Assembly (NCBI RefSeq): GCF_032062135.1 | Contig: NC_092860.1 | Location: forward strand, 153,822,703 to 153,886,702 | From: Pyxicephalus adspersus | Taxonomy: Eukaryota > Chordata > Amphibia > Anura > Pyxicephalidae | Length of the DNA: 64,000 bases | Direction of reading: 5' to 3' | Notes under the pieces: generated by a model | What the model was told of the DNA's origin: nothing | The model's input: only the letters and a program-made list of their open reading frames with translations | Database searches by the model: none | Translations under genes and position numbers: made by a program | Shown here: positions 11,033 to 23,168 of the stretch, piece by piece | How positions within the stretch are numbered: the first letter of the stretch is position 1 | How the letters are laid out: every line of letters begins with the position of its first letter

Positions 11033-12689
11033 TGCTGCTCTCCCATTGTGGAACTACTTGCTGTCCTCTGATTGGGGGATGTGCTACTATAGTTTAATGG
11101 CTAATCCTGTCGGTTTAGAAACTGATTATCTGGGCAAATTAATACAGAAATTGAGTAACAAAAATGCACTGCCTAATTATTAAACCCAGGGCAGAAAAAG
11201 GCCAATAAATGACTTACTGAATAAAAGTATATATTGCTTACAATACACCTTTCCAACTGCACTCACTCTGCATTAAAAGGAAACACAATTTACTAGAGGA
11301 GGTAAAATCAGACCCTTTAAAAGGTTAGGGGCATTTGTAGATAGGAAATGGGGGCAGTGAACATGTGTGCCCCCTCCTGTCCATAAAACGTCTCCTGGAA
11401 TCTGGCTTGCCAAACAAGGATGGGCTAAATAGCCCTCTTCCTTATGGCAAAACGAGACCACGCCCACTGCAATGGTGGCAAGAGTCATTGTTAGGGGCCC
11501 ACAATGTGACCTCAGTGTAGTAGGGGAGGTTTTTTAATTTTAAAATAACCTTTATTAGGGAGCTCTCCCAAATACCGGTCCCCTCACAAAAAAACAACAC
11601 CACACACAAAAAATCTTCACTATTCTTTTCTACAGTTATTTACCATGGAAGGGTCTGGTGATGTGCAAATTTACAATTCCAGGACATTCTCTCCAGTGCT
11701 GGCCACATGACAGGAGCTCTACTCTCTATAGCCAATCCAGCAAGGAGACAATTGGGGACAGATGCTCCACCCAGGTGAGCTCCTGTCATTGTGCAGCCAA
11801 TGGTGCCATCAGGATATGACAGCTGTGCAGTGGCCATATTACCTGAGCATACTTCTTAGGCAATCCATTTCAGGACACCTGATATGTATGTGGTCTTTTA
11901 AAAAAAATTAATGTATTTGCTTTTGAATCCACAAGTTAGGTTTACTGGAACCAATGATGACGATTACAGGTTTTCTTCCATTTACACATAATGATTTTCT
12001 ATAGACTGATGAATAATGACAATATTCCATTGAGATTTCTAAGCTAGAAAACATAAAATAAATTTGTCTCAGGTGTTACATAGTTCTTAAAATAGATTAA
12101 GCTTTTTCTTTTATAACTGAAAATGGTTTTATAGCATTATTGGCTCTGCATTTTAGTTATAAAAGCTTTTCTGTGGTAAGTTAGCTGGTTGGCCATCACA
12201 ATAAAAGGAGCATACACCCTAGAAGGAATTTGTGTGATTTATTACTTTTTATTACACCTTTTCTCTAAATTTTACATCTTTTTCTATAACCAAAGGTTGC
12301 TCTGTGCAAAGGTAGCTCCTAAAACTGAAAATAGCTTTTTTCATTTATCACAGATGTTCTTAAAATTTTTTTTTAATATTTTCAGTGTCAAACAAACGTA
12401 TTAAACGTAAGCTTATTAGAAATAGAGGAATAACCAGATTTGCTTTGAGTAATAAAAGATAAGTAAAAAAATTCAGTTTTGTTCCTCTGGGTTTCCTTTG
12501 GGTTCTACTTTTAAAACCCTGCTTTAGACATTATAAAAATGCTGTGCAAGTAATAGCTGACTTTTCCTGGCTAAACACCTCGGTCTATATAGTTATAGAC
12601 TTAAATCCATCACGTTCAACCACTTTCATTTGTTCTTATTCCTGCCCTGAATTGTGAGAATGGGAAGCAGAACAAAGCTTGGTTATATT

Positions 12690-13060
12690 GCACCTGATAT
12701 AAAGATTAGTGTTGGTAGAATAGCTCACTATTCGATTCTACAGCTATTCGATCAAATAGTGAGAAATTCTCTGGGTGATTAAATGCCGAATTCGAACACC
12801 ATTGAAGTCAATGGTGCGAGAATTCAGGTTTTTGAAGGGTCTTTGAAGGATCAGATTGCACATCCAAAAACACATAGTACAGTGCTGCAACAGCAATTGC
12901 TGTTGCTGTGCTGTGCTTCTACTATGTATTCTTGGATAGAGATTCTCTATCTAATAATACAGGGCACTACAGATGATGAATGGGGACAAGTTCTCATTTA
13001 TCACCTGTAGTGCCTGAACTTTGTAGTGGAACTGCAGAGGTAATCTGCAGTTCGGTTTCC
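12690..13060. repeat. Dispersed hairpin repeat copy
   Basis: Contains TAGCTCACTATTCGATTCTA, a CAGCAATTGCTGTTGCTG palindrome core, ATAGAGATTCTCTATC and ACAGGGCACTACAGATGATG. These are the same building blocks as the elements at 4611-5040 and 45690-45965. The copy is more diverged and lacks perfect arms. No protein is encoded. Confidence 0.7.
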
Positions 13061-13079
13061 CACGTGATGTCACTCAGTG

Positions 13080-13380
13080 CCCACAGCCTCCTCCTCCTGC
13101 TGTTGCTGCTGCAGCCTATCAGTACTCCATTCACAAAAATTTTATTACACACTTCTAGGTGGAATTGACGATGCACTACACCCAGCTCGAGATGCCAGTT
13201 ACCAATGCGGTCCCCACTCCATCTCAGGGCCCACCGCCTCCTCCTCTTGCTGTTGCTGCTGCTGCCTGTCAGTACTAAAATTGTACTAAAATTGTACACT
13301 TCTGGGTGGCATTGGTGATGCACTACACCCAGCTCTCCATGACTATTACCAATGCAGTCTCCCTGGCAATAGCTGACCAG
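13080..13380. repeat. Two-copy tandem repeat, period about 150 bp
   Basis: Copies start at 13080 (CCCACAGCCTCCTCCTCCTG) and 13230 (CCCACCGCCTCCTCCTCTTG). Both contain a CTGTTGCTGCTGC run, CAGTACT, an ACTTCT-GGTGG block, GATGCACTACACCCAGCTC and ACCAATGC. They are diverged at many sites. Open frames across it are cysteine- or serine-rich only because of the CTG/TCC repeats. Confidence 0.75.
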
Positions 13381-14614
13381 AGGCCATACATTGCTACTGC
13401 TCTCGTTGACCCATGCTCCATCTCTGGTCCTCCATCCTTTTGCCTAATGTCCCCACACAACTTGTCCACAACTTTATGGGTGTCATTTCTAACACATGTC
13501 ATCCATGTCATGATGCCAGCTAGCAATTATAATTAGGAAAATGGATTTTTTATAGCGTAAACACATTATGCAGCTATATAAATAAATAGGGGTGCGTACA
13601 ATAAATAGCAGAGACAGCAAAGACTGTTGCTAGTGGGTTGAGTTCACCCTTTCTCAATGTCCTAATGTTTATGTTGCCTTCTGGATGCGGTCAATCACTC
13701 AAAAATCCTATTTGTCTCCTGTCAGTTTGCCTGCCATTTTCTGGAAAACCGCAAGGTCTTTTAGAACTTTTGTATTTTTTTGTTGCCACTGTTCTACACC
13801 TACCTAGCAAATTTGGTGGTTCTAACATGTATAGGGGCTTTGCTATTAATGTTTAAAGACAGCCTATTGACTTTAATTGGCGAAACCGATTCACCAAAAT
13901 GTTGCGAATCCAGCGGAAGTTCGAGGAAATTTTCACAAGACTGTCAGAGGCCTTCTCCCTCATCCCTAGACAAGCGTTGGGCAATTTGCAGATTCCAGTA
14001 AATAAACGATAACTTCTCGCATGATGACTAGCTCCCTAGATGTCTCGAAGCTCGTGATAATCTAGGCATTTAGACATCTAGGGATATATATTTTATAAAA
14101 ATATAAATTTACAAAAATATATATATATATTTATATGTACATACATTATATTTTTATGTTATATAGGTTGGCTTTTTTTCAGGAGATGACTTTTTCTGAT
14201 TCCTATAGCTCATTTCCCTACCCAATCATCCTGACAAAGCCCCCCACCCTTTAAATCGTATTTAGTGCGCCTTAGCCTGGATATTATCCCGCGAGTTCGC
14301 CACCTTTGTGGGAGCCCCAGGAGGGACTGTACGAGCACCCCAGCGAAGCAGGTGTCTACGTTGGCTGGAGGAAGGCCCCAAAACAGTTGCTCATCAGAAA
14401 AAAACAGGGCACATTTTAAGTCTTTAACTGCACTTGGTTCCATTGACTTTATTCAAAAATCACAAAGATTTTCCAGCATAAGTTTCATTTTTTATACATT
14501 TTTAATACAAAGCTTATTCTAGGCTATTAAAAGAAATTTCCCTATACCTATAATTATGATAAACTTATTTGATTTCTTAACTGTAAAAATAAATTCTGTG
14601 CTCTTCTCCAACAG
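13381..14614. other. Non-coding sequence upstream of the orphan V2R exon
   Basis: No V2R exons 1-5 were found here, although exon 6 follows. There is a TA-rich patch near 14085-14165. The GC-richer stretch 14265-14400 shows no recognisable protein. Confidence 0.45.
14033..14084. repeat. Small hairpin
   Basis: TCCCTAGATGTCT at 14033-14045 is the perfect reverse complement of AGACATCTAGGGA at 14072-14084, with a 26-nt loop. It lies next to a TA-rich run, so it could be the end of a small MITE. No function is evident. Confidence 0.7.
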
Positions 14615-15520
14615 ACAGTGACATCTGCCAAAAATGTTCTGATGACCAGTGGCCAGATGAGAGGAAAGTGAAATGTATTGCCAAAACATACGAATATCTG
14701 TCCTATGAAATGGATGTCATAACTCAGGCATTTTGTATTATCTCTCTATTATGCTTTGCTGTAACTGTATAATACTTTACAATGACATGTTTCATTCTAT
14801 TCTGGGACACTCCAATTGTGAAAGCCAATAACCGGACTGTAAGCTTCATCCTCCTGACCTCCATCTTGCTGAGCTTCCTCTGTGTCTTCTTGTTCCTCGG
14901 TCGTCCTGTGGATATAACCTGCAAGCTGAAACAAATATCATTTGGGATCTTGTTCTCCATCGCTGTCTCTTCTATTCTGGCTAAGACTATCTCAGTCTGC
15001 ATTGCCTTCAAAGCCTCCAAACCTGGCAGTGTATGGAGGAAGTGGGTAGGAGAGAAGATTTCTAATTCTGTAGTCATAATCAGTTCCTCTATCCAAGTAC
15101 TGATCTGTGTTATTTGGCTGTCAGTGTCTCCTCCCTACCAAGAGTATGACATGCACTCCTATCCTGGGAAGATCATCATTCAGTGTAATGAAGGGTCAGT
15201 TGTTGGGTTCTACTCTATGTTGGGTTATATGGGGTTTCTGGCAGCTGTGAGTTTTGTTCTGGCTTTCATGGTGAGGACATTACCGGACAGTTTTAATGAA
15301 GCCAAGTACATCACCTTCAACATGCTGGTGTTCTGCAGTGTGTGGATTGCCATGATCCCGGCCTATCTGAGCACCAGAGGGAAATACATGGTGGCCGAGG
15401 AGGTATTCTCCATACTGACCTCCAGTGTTGGGTTATTGGACTGTATATTCTTCCTTAAATGTTAACTAATTATCATAAAAACTGAGAGAAATACAAGAAA
15501 AAGTTATACTTAACAAGATC
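14615..15520 (+). pseudogene. Orphan V2R seven-transmembrane exon (pseudogene)
   Basis: Starts after an AACAG acceptor with the codons for DSDICQKCSDDQWPDER, the end of the cysteine-rich linker, and then runs through all seven transmembrane segments of a class C vomeronasal receptor. It contains the V2R signatures [59 protein letters not shown] split across the extracellular loop, [12 protein letters not shown] and [11 protein letters not shown]. It closely resembles exon 6 of the gene at 28504-29411. Two stops interrupt it: TAA at 14770-14772 within TM1, beside a net 6-nt insertion relative to the other copy, and TAA at 15463-15465 where the other copy has TAC. Exons 1-5 are absent upstream. 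Confidence 0.93.
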
Positions 15521-16270
15521 AGTTTATAATTATTTTTCAGTTTTTACTTTTGTTAATAAAGCATACATTTTTTACTGGCTCTAAAAAAACTGTGAAAAAA
15601 CATACTATTTAGTCAATGTGATGTAACCAAATCGTTTCTGGGATAACAACAAAGAGAAAAAGAATATTTAATATTCCTACAAACAACTTATGTGCCCCTA
15701 GAAAGCTTAAGAGATCTTAGAAGCTGAAAGTATGACCAGTCTCTTGTTGGAACTAATCTCTTTGACGTCCATTTATCCATCAAATATCACAAAGTCAGTG
15801 GATACGTAGATGACATATAGTGGTGGTGTGTTCTGGAAATATATTGGTGAATATGTAAGGACTTTTATTATTCCCTGATGTCCTTCATGAAGTTAATCTA
15901 ACACTCTAGGTTGCAACACTATAACACAAATTCTCCACATTGGCATCCCCCATGTATAGTTATCTCATGTGTACGAGAGCAGAATAAAACCAAAGTGAGA
16001 TTATCTGTGAACCGTAGAGTTGTCTCAAACTCAGGCTAACGTAGGGTCTAATTTTGTTTCCTGTTAGCCCTTTTTACGTCAGTGGGAGGCATTTATTTTG
16101 ATGTACATTAACATGATCTGCAGTTTCAGGAGAACCATGACCAGGTGGCAGCCCAGCGAGGATAATAGAACCCAGCATTGCATGTGTAAAGCAGCTATTA
16201 CAGGCACGCCCGTTTTAGGGTGTAGTATTGTAGCCAATGGCTGATGATCTGTTACCAATGTAAACTTCCT
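15521..16270. other. Non-coding sequence
   Basis: No exon or repeat was recognised with confidence between the V2R pseudo-exon and the gypsy relic. Confidence 0.4.
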
Positions 16271-16271
16271 T

Positions 16272-16860
16272 TCATAAAGAAAATTGATGAAATCTTTTCA
16301 CTCCCAACACAAATGTTAATGCTTTCTTGTCTACCAGTGAATAACTTCCTTCAATGCTTGATAGCAATCTTGAGACAAATGTCATCGGCCTTTCACTTTT
16401 ATCCAGAAGAACATAGGATATAACTGCTCCCAGTACATATGGGGATGTATCAGATGCCAATGTAATTGGCCACAAAGGATTGATATGCACAAGATTATCA
16501 TCTGGTATGACCAGTCTCTTTACTTCTTGAAATGCCTTGTCATATTCTTCAATCTATTCCTGTTTTGTCCCTTCTGTTGTAGGGAGTTTAAAAGCTGTAG
16601 AACCAATGTCAGATTTTGGACAAAAGGATTGTAGTCATTCAGAAATCCCGGAAAAGAATCCGAGCTGTAATACATTTTTAGGGTGCTTAGATTTTCTCTG
16701 CAGACCATATTCATCATTAACATGTCCACAATGCTGTAAAGAATTGCACACTTTGCATTGTAAGCTGACAGGCTGTAGGCCAAGCCAGAACTTTTTTAGG
16801 TCTTCCAAATGCTCTATACCATTCATGCCGATCAGAATGATATCATCTAAGTAACATTGC
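16272..16860 (-). pseudogene. Degenerate Ty3/gypsy RT-RNase H fragment
   Basis: Minus strand, in order: YLDDIILIG (RT catalytic motif, about 16832-16858), then GIEHLEDLKKFWLGLQPVSL and a GHVNDEYGL block (RT thumb), ending in PITLASDTSPYVLGAV, SERPMTFVSRLLSS and FHQFSL at 16272-16490 (start of RNase H). Several frameshifts separate these blocks. The element has no detected LTRs. It is a different fragment from those at 6.8 kb and 42.7 kb. Confidence 0.8.
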
Positions 16861-16977
16861 CTTCATCTTCTGCCTCCCATCCCCTCCACTCACACACAAG
16901 GGGACACAGAGGTGACTGTCGTTACCTGTCCAGGAAGCGTTTGGGTCTAAATTCTCACTGAGAAGTTTGTAGTCTTA

Positions 16978-17220
16978 TGGACACCTACAGACACTTTCTT
17001 TAAGCTTGCTGTACAGCAGTACATCACAGCAATAACTTCTATTATGGAATTTTAAATACTGAAACTCGTGCTGGGTTTCATGATCTCCTCTATAGTATCC
17101 ATCAGAAATTCTTAGGGTATAATGCTTTGCAGTGTCCATCTTCTCCACAGCTATAAAATATCTGTCCAGGAAGCTGTTCATTTTATCGATGATCTTTCCT
17201 TTGGTGGCCGGGGCAACTGA
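16978..17220 (-). pseudogene. Unidentified protein-coding relic
   Basis: Minus-strand translation reads PATKGKIIDKMNSFLDRYF, IAVEKMDTAKHYTLRISDGY, then HEFQYLKFHNRSYCC and DVLLYSKL. The composition is that of a real soluble protein, not low complexity, and the open frame extends upstream of its first methionine to about 17220. I do not recognise the family. No clear splice sites bound it, and it lies between a gypsy relic and GC-rich non-coding DNA. A processed pseudogene or a captured exon is possible. Confidence 0.4.
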
Positions 17221-17655
17221 AGCTTTCTGGTCATCGGCAACAGGCTATTGCAGAACATGGTGCAAATGCAAATGCATGAGTCAAATCCACTGTAGTGGCT
17301 GTTCTCATGATTAAGTATTCCTAACTAAGTATAAAATCACAACATTCACTAAGCTAGGTGAATTAACTCTCACAAGGTGACAGCTAAATAGCCAAGTGCA
17401 ATTAGGAGGCTATTCCTGACTGGACGGTGGGGGAGGTGATACTGAAAAAATCTGGAAGAGCAGCCACTCAGAACTGCCCACATTTGCAGAGGAGAGGTGC
17501 CCGTGCCGTCCACCAGCGATGCCCAGAATCTTCTTCTCCTGGAGATGCCGGCCGGCATGTGAACGTTGGGGACGAGAGGCCAGGGCAAGCAGATGCCAGC
17601 CGGGGATCTGCTCGAGACTGCGTGGCTGGGAGGCATGACCAGGCTGGGAATTTAA
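17221..17655. other. GC-richer non-coding block
   Basis: A CpG-containing segment (about 17420-17640) stands out from its AT-rich neighbours. Overlapping open frames on both strands show no family resemblance. It may be part of a GC-rich MITE. Confidence 0.35.
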
Positions 17656-17658
17656 AGT

Positions 17659-17705
17659 ACTAAGTTTTTTTAAATGTACCGCTTTTACATTTAAAAATAC
17701 TTAGT
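17659..17705. repeat. Near-perfect hairpin, 20-bp arms
   Basis: ACTAAGTTTTTTTAAATGTA at 17659-17678 pairs with TACATTTAAAAATACTTAGT at 17686-17705 with one or two mismatches and a 7-nt loop. It is probably the tip of a fold-back element. No gene is associated. Confidence 0.75.
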
Positions 17706-18965
17706 CTTCATACCACCTGGGAGTTTAAAGTTGTTCTAGGGATATCTAACTTTTACAGAGGGTTTTGTAGTCCAATGGAAGACACATTCTCCAGAACAAT
17801 AAACAAGTAAGTAGAAGGAACAGGCTCCTTTTAGAAACTTTAATTCAGTTTAATCAAACAACACATTGTACAATCTATATTGGCACTTTTTACATATTTG
17901 CAAGTGCAATCCCATCATTTTGTTACCACCATGCCTTATGTGTCTAAGGAATTTGTGGAAAAAAGATTAGGAAAAGGGCAAGAAGCCCACAGGGGAACAT
18001 GAAGCCAAGGGGGGAGACTAAAGATAACCATAACATTAGGCAGGAGGAGGTTGGGGTCAGAGCCAAAGGTCATACAAGGAAGACTACCACCAGGTGAGAT
18101 ATCCAGAGATGGAGAGAAATCCAGGACAGACTGCACTGCATGTGCAACCATTCCATCTGACTAATAGCAGAGTGCCACTGAAAACCAAACCAACGGCCAC
18201 AAGCATGTGTGTGTGCACATTCCAGTATTGTACCAGCAGACCAAGGGGTCCAGGCAGCAGAGAACCTAAGCATGTGTCTGCATGGCGTGGGAATAGGGAG
18301 TAGGTGCATAAACTCTAACAGCAATACTTAAAATTTACACTAATCAACATGATGGCTTTGAGGGTTTGTTTTGTTCAACTTTGGGTTTAATTGGCCCTTT
18401 ATCTGCAGTGTCTGATACATCCAGGTCTTCTTGGACTTTTTCTGTCTGGGAACACACACCATCTGCTTACAGCAAACCTCTAATAAGTCCTATGAAGACT
18501 GAAGATCCTCCGCTGGCCCAATCCCCAGCTCACCACCTAGCTGCCCTATGTTACTACCCCAGCTCTATCCTGGTTGTATCACTGATCATTCCTCTTTCCT
18601 CTGGTGATCTGGCCTGCAGTGACAAGGTCACTGAGCTACTCTGACCCATTGCATAAGTTCAGGAATTGGTCTTTGGTCTAAACAGCTCCTGCAGTTAAAA
18701 AAGCCTGGAGGTCCACCATGAAGATGGGCAAACACCACAGTAACCCCCTGGGCAAGGACTACATACGCATATCATTCCAGCCACCCATATTACCTATCAC
18801 AGATATCTAAAAACAGGTATGCCAATATCTAGTTAAGCCTTTAGCTTGAATCATCCAGAGGATATTGATAATATTATCTGGGTAATTAAAGATTTGATGT
18901 TGAAAACTGTTATTATAATAAATCTCCTCAGACATTTCTTCATCACTCAAAATTAATCACCAGTA
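17706..18965. other. Upstream region of the V2R gene
   Basis: No coding exon was recognised. The segment should contain the distal promoter of the receptor gene that starts at 19032. I see no clear regulatory motif apart from the TATA box listed separately. Confidence 0.4.
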
Positions 18966-18968
18966 TTG

Positions 18969-18976
18969 TATATAAA
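18969..18976 (+). promoter_or_regulatory. Probable TATA box of the V2R gene
   Basis: TATATAAA lies 56 nt before the ATG at 19032. This would put transcription start near 19000 and give a short 5' UTR with no intron. Spacing and consensus are good, but the site is predicted from sequence only. Confidence 0.5.
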
Positions 18977-19031
18977 CTGCTGGAGATGATCCTCATCCAG
19001 TTCAGAGGAAACACATCTATTGGTGACCGAC

Positions 19032-19276
19032 ATGGAGGGATTTCTGATCCTCGTTGTTCTTTCTGGGGTTGTATCCATCTTACAAGGACAATCTCGATCT
19101 CTATCTACACATCAGATTTTAGATATGTGTCACCTCACCGCCGGGTGGCCTGTGTTTGAATATGAGTATTACCAGAGAGGAGACATCATCATTGGAGGGC
19201 TCTTTTCTGTCTACACTTCCACTGAAAAGCTGAAATTGAGCAATGGTGTGTATGATTCATCGTATGTTTGTTCAGG
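19032..19276 (+). CDS. V2R exon 1 (signal peptide and start of ligand domain)
   Basis: Starts with ATG in the context CCGACATGG. Residues 2-18 are hydrophobic (EGFLILVVLSGVVSILQG), which is a signal peptide. The exon continues with CHLTAGWPVFEYEYYQRGD, IIIGGLFSVYT, the standard start of the V2R flytrap domain, and ends at GG before GTAAGT (phase 2). Confidence 0.92.
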
Positions 19277-20830
19277 GTAAGTAGATTACCATCATTTTCT
19301 TATATATATATATTTATTCTTGTATATTTAGAGACATCCTGATATTACATAGGAGGCTCCAAGTAATAGTTTGGAGATCACAGCGACACTGGTATTAACA
19401 CTGATACATTGCAGTACTGCGTACCTTTTTACCTGGAACTTGTCTTCACTGTGTAGTATAAAGACGTTTGAGATATTTTGAAGTATAATAAAAAAAAGAA
19501 AAGATAATAAAAGTTCCATTACATGTATCCAAGTGTGCACATTTTGCACTTTGAAGATCTTAATAAACCATATTAGACATTGCCCTGTGGCATCCTCCTG
19601 TTCTGTACAGACGCCAGCAGAATAGGGAGGTGTTACATTCATGTTTCTTTGCCTTCTTCCCCCACGATCTCCCAGAATCAGTTGTGTTCAATGTGTTGAG
19701 AAAGAAATGTGAATTTGACTTAATACCTAATATTAGAGATCTGCCACCTTCCCTTATATACTCTCCCAATGTATTTCAATGTGGGCTGTGTATTAAAATA
19801 TTTGGGTATGGATTGTTTAGCATAGTCTCCAGCACATACTGCTCAGGTAGGAATATGATTGGAGTGGTGAAGTTTTCATAGAAAAAAAAGTGATTACATT
19901 ACAATCAGGGAGATCGGGGGAAGGAGGGAATCACCCCACATGTGGCTTTGCATGGGTGTTATCTATTTATTTTTTTTTTTTTTACAAGCCACATAACTTA
20001 GAGAAGTACATAATAGGACTACATCACTCCCTTTGAACTCAGACTGTGATTTTCCTTCTTTTTGTATTTCATATGTGATATAACAAGAGGACCAGTAGGC
20101 AAGTGTAGGACTATGGACCAGTCACCATCATTGTTGATCATTTTTGCACTAAAGCAAGCATAGCGATTAGGTGGATAATGAGGTTGCTCTGTATCCCAAC
20201 CTACATACTGTCTGCATGAAGTTTTAATTTGCTTTGTGTGTTGGTCTTTGCAAGAGATTATTTGTGGGAGAGAAAAGAGTGAAGCAGCAAGAACCAATCC
20301 TGGATGTAAAGGAGAAAATAGGAGGCGCTCTGAGAAGTGTGAAAAGAGACAGTGGTGAGGAGTGGGAGACGGAGAGACGGTGGTAGAACAAAGAAAAAGT
20401 TGGGGCAGTAGCAACCATCCATGGCCAAGAGTGGAGAGAGAAGAAGTAACAGGAACAAATTGTTGCCAGAAAATTTAAATGATGAGGAGTGGAGGTAATG
20501 GAAGCACACTTAGGATGTGATTGAGGAAAGGGGTAACAATGGGAGCAAATTATGGCCATGGTAGACAATATGTTCAGTGGAAGAAAGAGAAATCAGGGAC
20601 TGGACTTAATGGTAGGCAGGAAAACAGCCTAACCAAAGGGAAGAATCCACCATGGCTGACATCAAATGTAACCAAGAAAAAGTATAAAAAAATACCAGCT
20701 GTGAATTATAAATATGACACATATACAAAATAACAACAAAATGTATAACTTTCAACAACCTTTTTTTTAAAATTCATGCAAAATCCATCAAACGTTAGAT
20801 TAAATGGTACCCTTTCTAAATCTTTCACAG
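19277..20830 (+). other. V2R intron 1
   Basis: Bounded by GTAAGT and TTTCACAG. Positions about 19570-20190 have a diverged direct copy at about 32510-32990 (shared words include CACATGTGG, GGACTACATCACTCC and TTCCTTCTTTTTGTAT). The rest is non-coding. Confidence 0.8.
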
Positions 20831-21122
20831 ACTAGATATAATAGAATATGAATTCCTGATGGCATTTTTCTTTGCAATTGATGAGATTAACAAGAATCCA
20901 GATCTCCTTCCCAACATTACTCTGGGCTATCACTTGTTTGACACATGTGGGTATAACATCAAAGCAATAGATTCTGTCCTAAGGATACTTTCTGGTTTTA
21001 GAAATAATGCTCCAAACTACTCCTGTATGGAAGGGCCTGAGGTCGCTGGTTTTGTGGGCGATACCTTATTTCTACCAACCCTTGCTGTTGCTGAGCTTCT
21101 GAATGTTTACCAGTACCCGCAG
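20831..21122 (+). CDS. V2R exon 2
   Basis: Encodes LDIIEYEFLMAFFFAIDEIN, KNPDLLPNITLGYHLFDTCG and a run ending VAELLNVYQYPQ, the second part of the flytrap lobe. The frame joins exon 1 through a split glycine codon. Ends CAG before GTATAT. Contains N-glycosylation sites NIT and NYS. Confidence 0.92.
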
Positions 21123-23168
21123 GTATATTGTCTCCTGATTTATCAATAGAGGTATGAGTATGTAATGTATGGAACCTGGGGGTGCCTAGGAAATACTATT
21201 TATTGGAGAGATATGTACCATAACTCTAAGCAGTGGCTGTAAAAAAAAATAAAAAATTGAATTTATGATATTGCACTATGGAACTTCCACTTCTGACTAA
21301 AGATGACAGTGTCAACCAGATATACTAAGACATACCTTTGGTGATGATGTAGCCACTTATTTAAAGTCTGCTGTAGCTAGCATGCTTTGCAACCTAAAAA
21401 GCATTTTTGAAAGAATATTGGAGATGACCATCAGGTGTGGGAAAGATAGTTTCCTTCTTAACCATCATGAATATAGGATGTCAGCTATTGTCTTTTTGTA
21501 AGGTCTAGGATGGTAACGTAGTGAAATGGAACTATTCCCCCAATAATTCATGCATTCATCATACCATCTGTCCAAAAACTTTGTTATCATATAGCATTTA
21601 TGGAACATGTGCATGTGTATACAAGTGTGACCCTTTCTACATAGGCAGGACTTGGAATTAGGGGAATTATTGTAGTCTTCACAATCCTGGAAGAAACTTC
21701 TGGGTCTTTAGCGTGTTTATCTTGCCACTTTGATAGTGTTGCTTGTATGTACCCTAACACTCTGACCTCACCCTGTCCACAATTACAACTTCTTCTAGCT
21801 TCTTGCTTTGACTTCAGCCTGTCTTTGACATTTGCCAGTTGCCTGCCAGGACCTTTAAGCTGTCTATCACCACATATGCCAACTACCTGCTCTGATCTCT
21901 GTCAGCTCTGAACTTGTCCTGCTGGCAGTTCTGCATTAAAGCCTCCAGTTCCAGTTCCAGTGTGCCCCTGAATGGGCGAGCAACCTGGTGTCATCCTGCA
22001 GCAAAGACAGCCACTTAGATAACTGGCCCATCACCACCTGTGGGATGCTCTGATAAAGACTGATTGTCACCAAGACTCTCTGACCCGGTAATTCAATGTC
22101 ACCTGCAAGGAAGCTAATCTTCTTTGAATCTTTGAAATTCTTTCAGACCTACCCATAAACAAGAGACAAATGTTCAGTTGATTTTAAAAAAAAAAGGTGA
22201 ACATAGAAATAGACTGATTGACACTCTTGGAAACAAGTAAACATTTGCATTGTCATGTCAATTACAATATTTTTAAAGTGGTGATGAGACATGCTCAGGG
22301 GTAGTTGGTAGACAGCTGGAGGTTGGAGGAAAAAAGGGATCAAGAAGAATAAGACTTGACTTCCTATAAAAAGCTATAAATAACCATCATTGACATGCAC
22401 CTTAAAAGTCAGTGAAATTCAACATAGGGCAAAATTGTCAGCGGCATATTGCTCTCTCGGCTCACCTACACTCAATTATCTTTAGGTATTACCTTGGGAC
22501 TGAAGAGTTGACCATCCATTAGAAAGTGAAAATGAGGTTTTAGGATTATATTTAAGGTATACATAAATATTTGGAGCACATTTTAGAGGTTGAATGAAGG
22601 CTTCAGGACTAGAGTAGGGTGTTGGGGGGTGTGGTATCGAACATGCCTTTGGGGTTATGCACTTGTAAGATTTAGGGGCTGGGCATGTTGATTAGGTGTT
22701 TGTTTAGGGAATCAGTTAGGTGTAGGTGTTTTGAGGAGGTGTGAAGCTGTTAGGTAGGAAAAGGTAAGGGAAATAAGAAGGATGATTTAAAGTAAGCAAT
22801 AATTGCTGGGTATTGACACTTGCTTTCAATAATAAAATTCTCCTGTCAAAACAGTAATCAACCTTCAACATAGGATTTGTGCATTTTGTTGTTAGAAAAG
22901 GTCAAGAAAAGGAGCACTGCATATAATCTTGGCCACTCTGCATATTCCATTTATGGTGCCCTACATTATATGGTTCAGCTGTCCTGGAAATAATTCAGAG
23001 ATTTGGAAGTGGCATGTGTGTGGAACCAGGGCTCATATAAATATTGTCAATCCATCAAAATTTTTTTTTATCTCTAAACCCTAAAATACCATTTGCTCTT
23101 TAAATACCTGACAAAAAACAGATAAAAAGACAATGACATGGGCCTCTTGTTATGTTGTCTTTCTACAG
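21123..23168 (+). other. V2R intron 2
   Basis: Non-coding. The middle (about 21700-22060) is a C/T-rich stretch with repeated CTGCC, TGACCT and CCAGTTCCAG words, similar in style to 54.83-55.14 kb, and is probably a dispersed repeat. A poly-A run lies near 22184. No extra exon was seen. Confidence 0.5.

Larger units (their letters stand above)
8091..12600 (-). repeat. Left arm of a large inverted duplication (ZP gene 5' half)
   Basis: Read in reverse complement, this segment aligns block by block with 46760-54524. Examples are 8390-8590 with 54020-54200, 8765-8950 with 51840-52016, 9290-9470 with 49840-50050, 10234-10560 with 48930-49221, 10970-11040 with 48310-48390, 11640-11870 with 47520-47740, and 12000-12600 with 46760-47400. 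The arms are diverged by substitutions and by large indels: the right arm has extra repeats between 50.05 and 51.84 kb and at 52.24-54.0 kb. Homology stops near 8091 beside the gypsy remnant and near 12600 at the inner edge. Confidence 0.9.

Noticed and set aside
13077..13289. Open frame rich in cysteine and serine
   Set aside because: It is the translation of a CTG/TCC-rich two-copy tandem repeat; no homology and no splice context.
20019..20568. Several overlapping minus-strand open frames of 83-131 codons
   Set aside because: They lie in V2R intron 1 in purine-rich (plus-strand) sequence that depletes stops on the other strand. Leucine/serine/phenylalanine composition and overlap in all frames mark them as artefacts.
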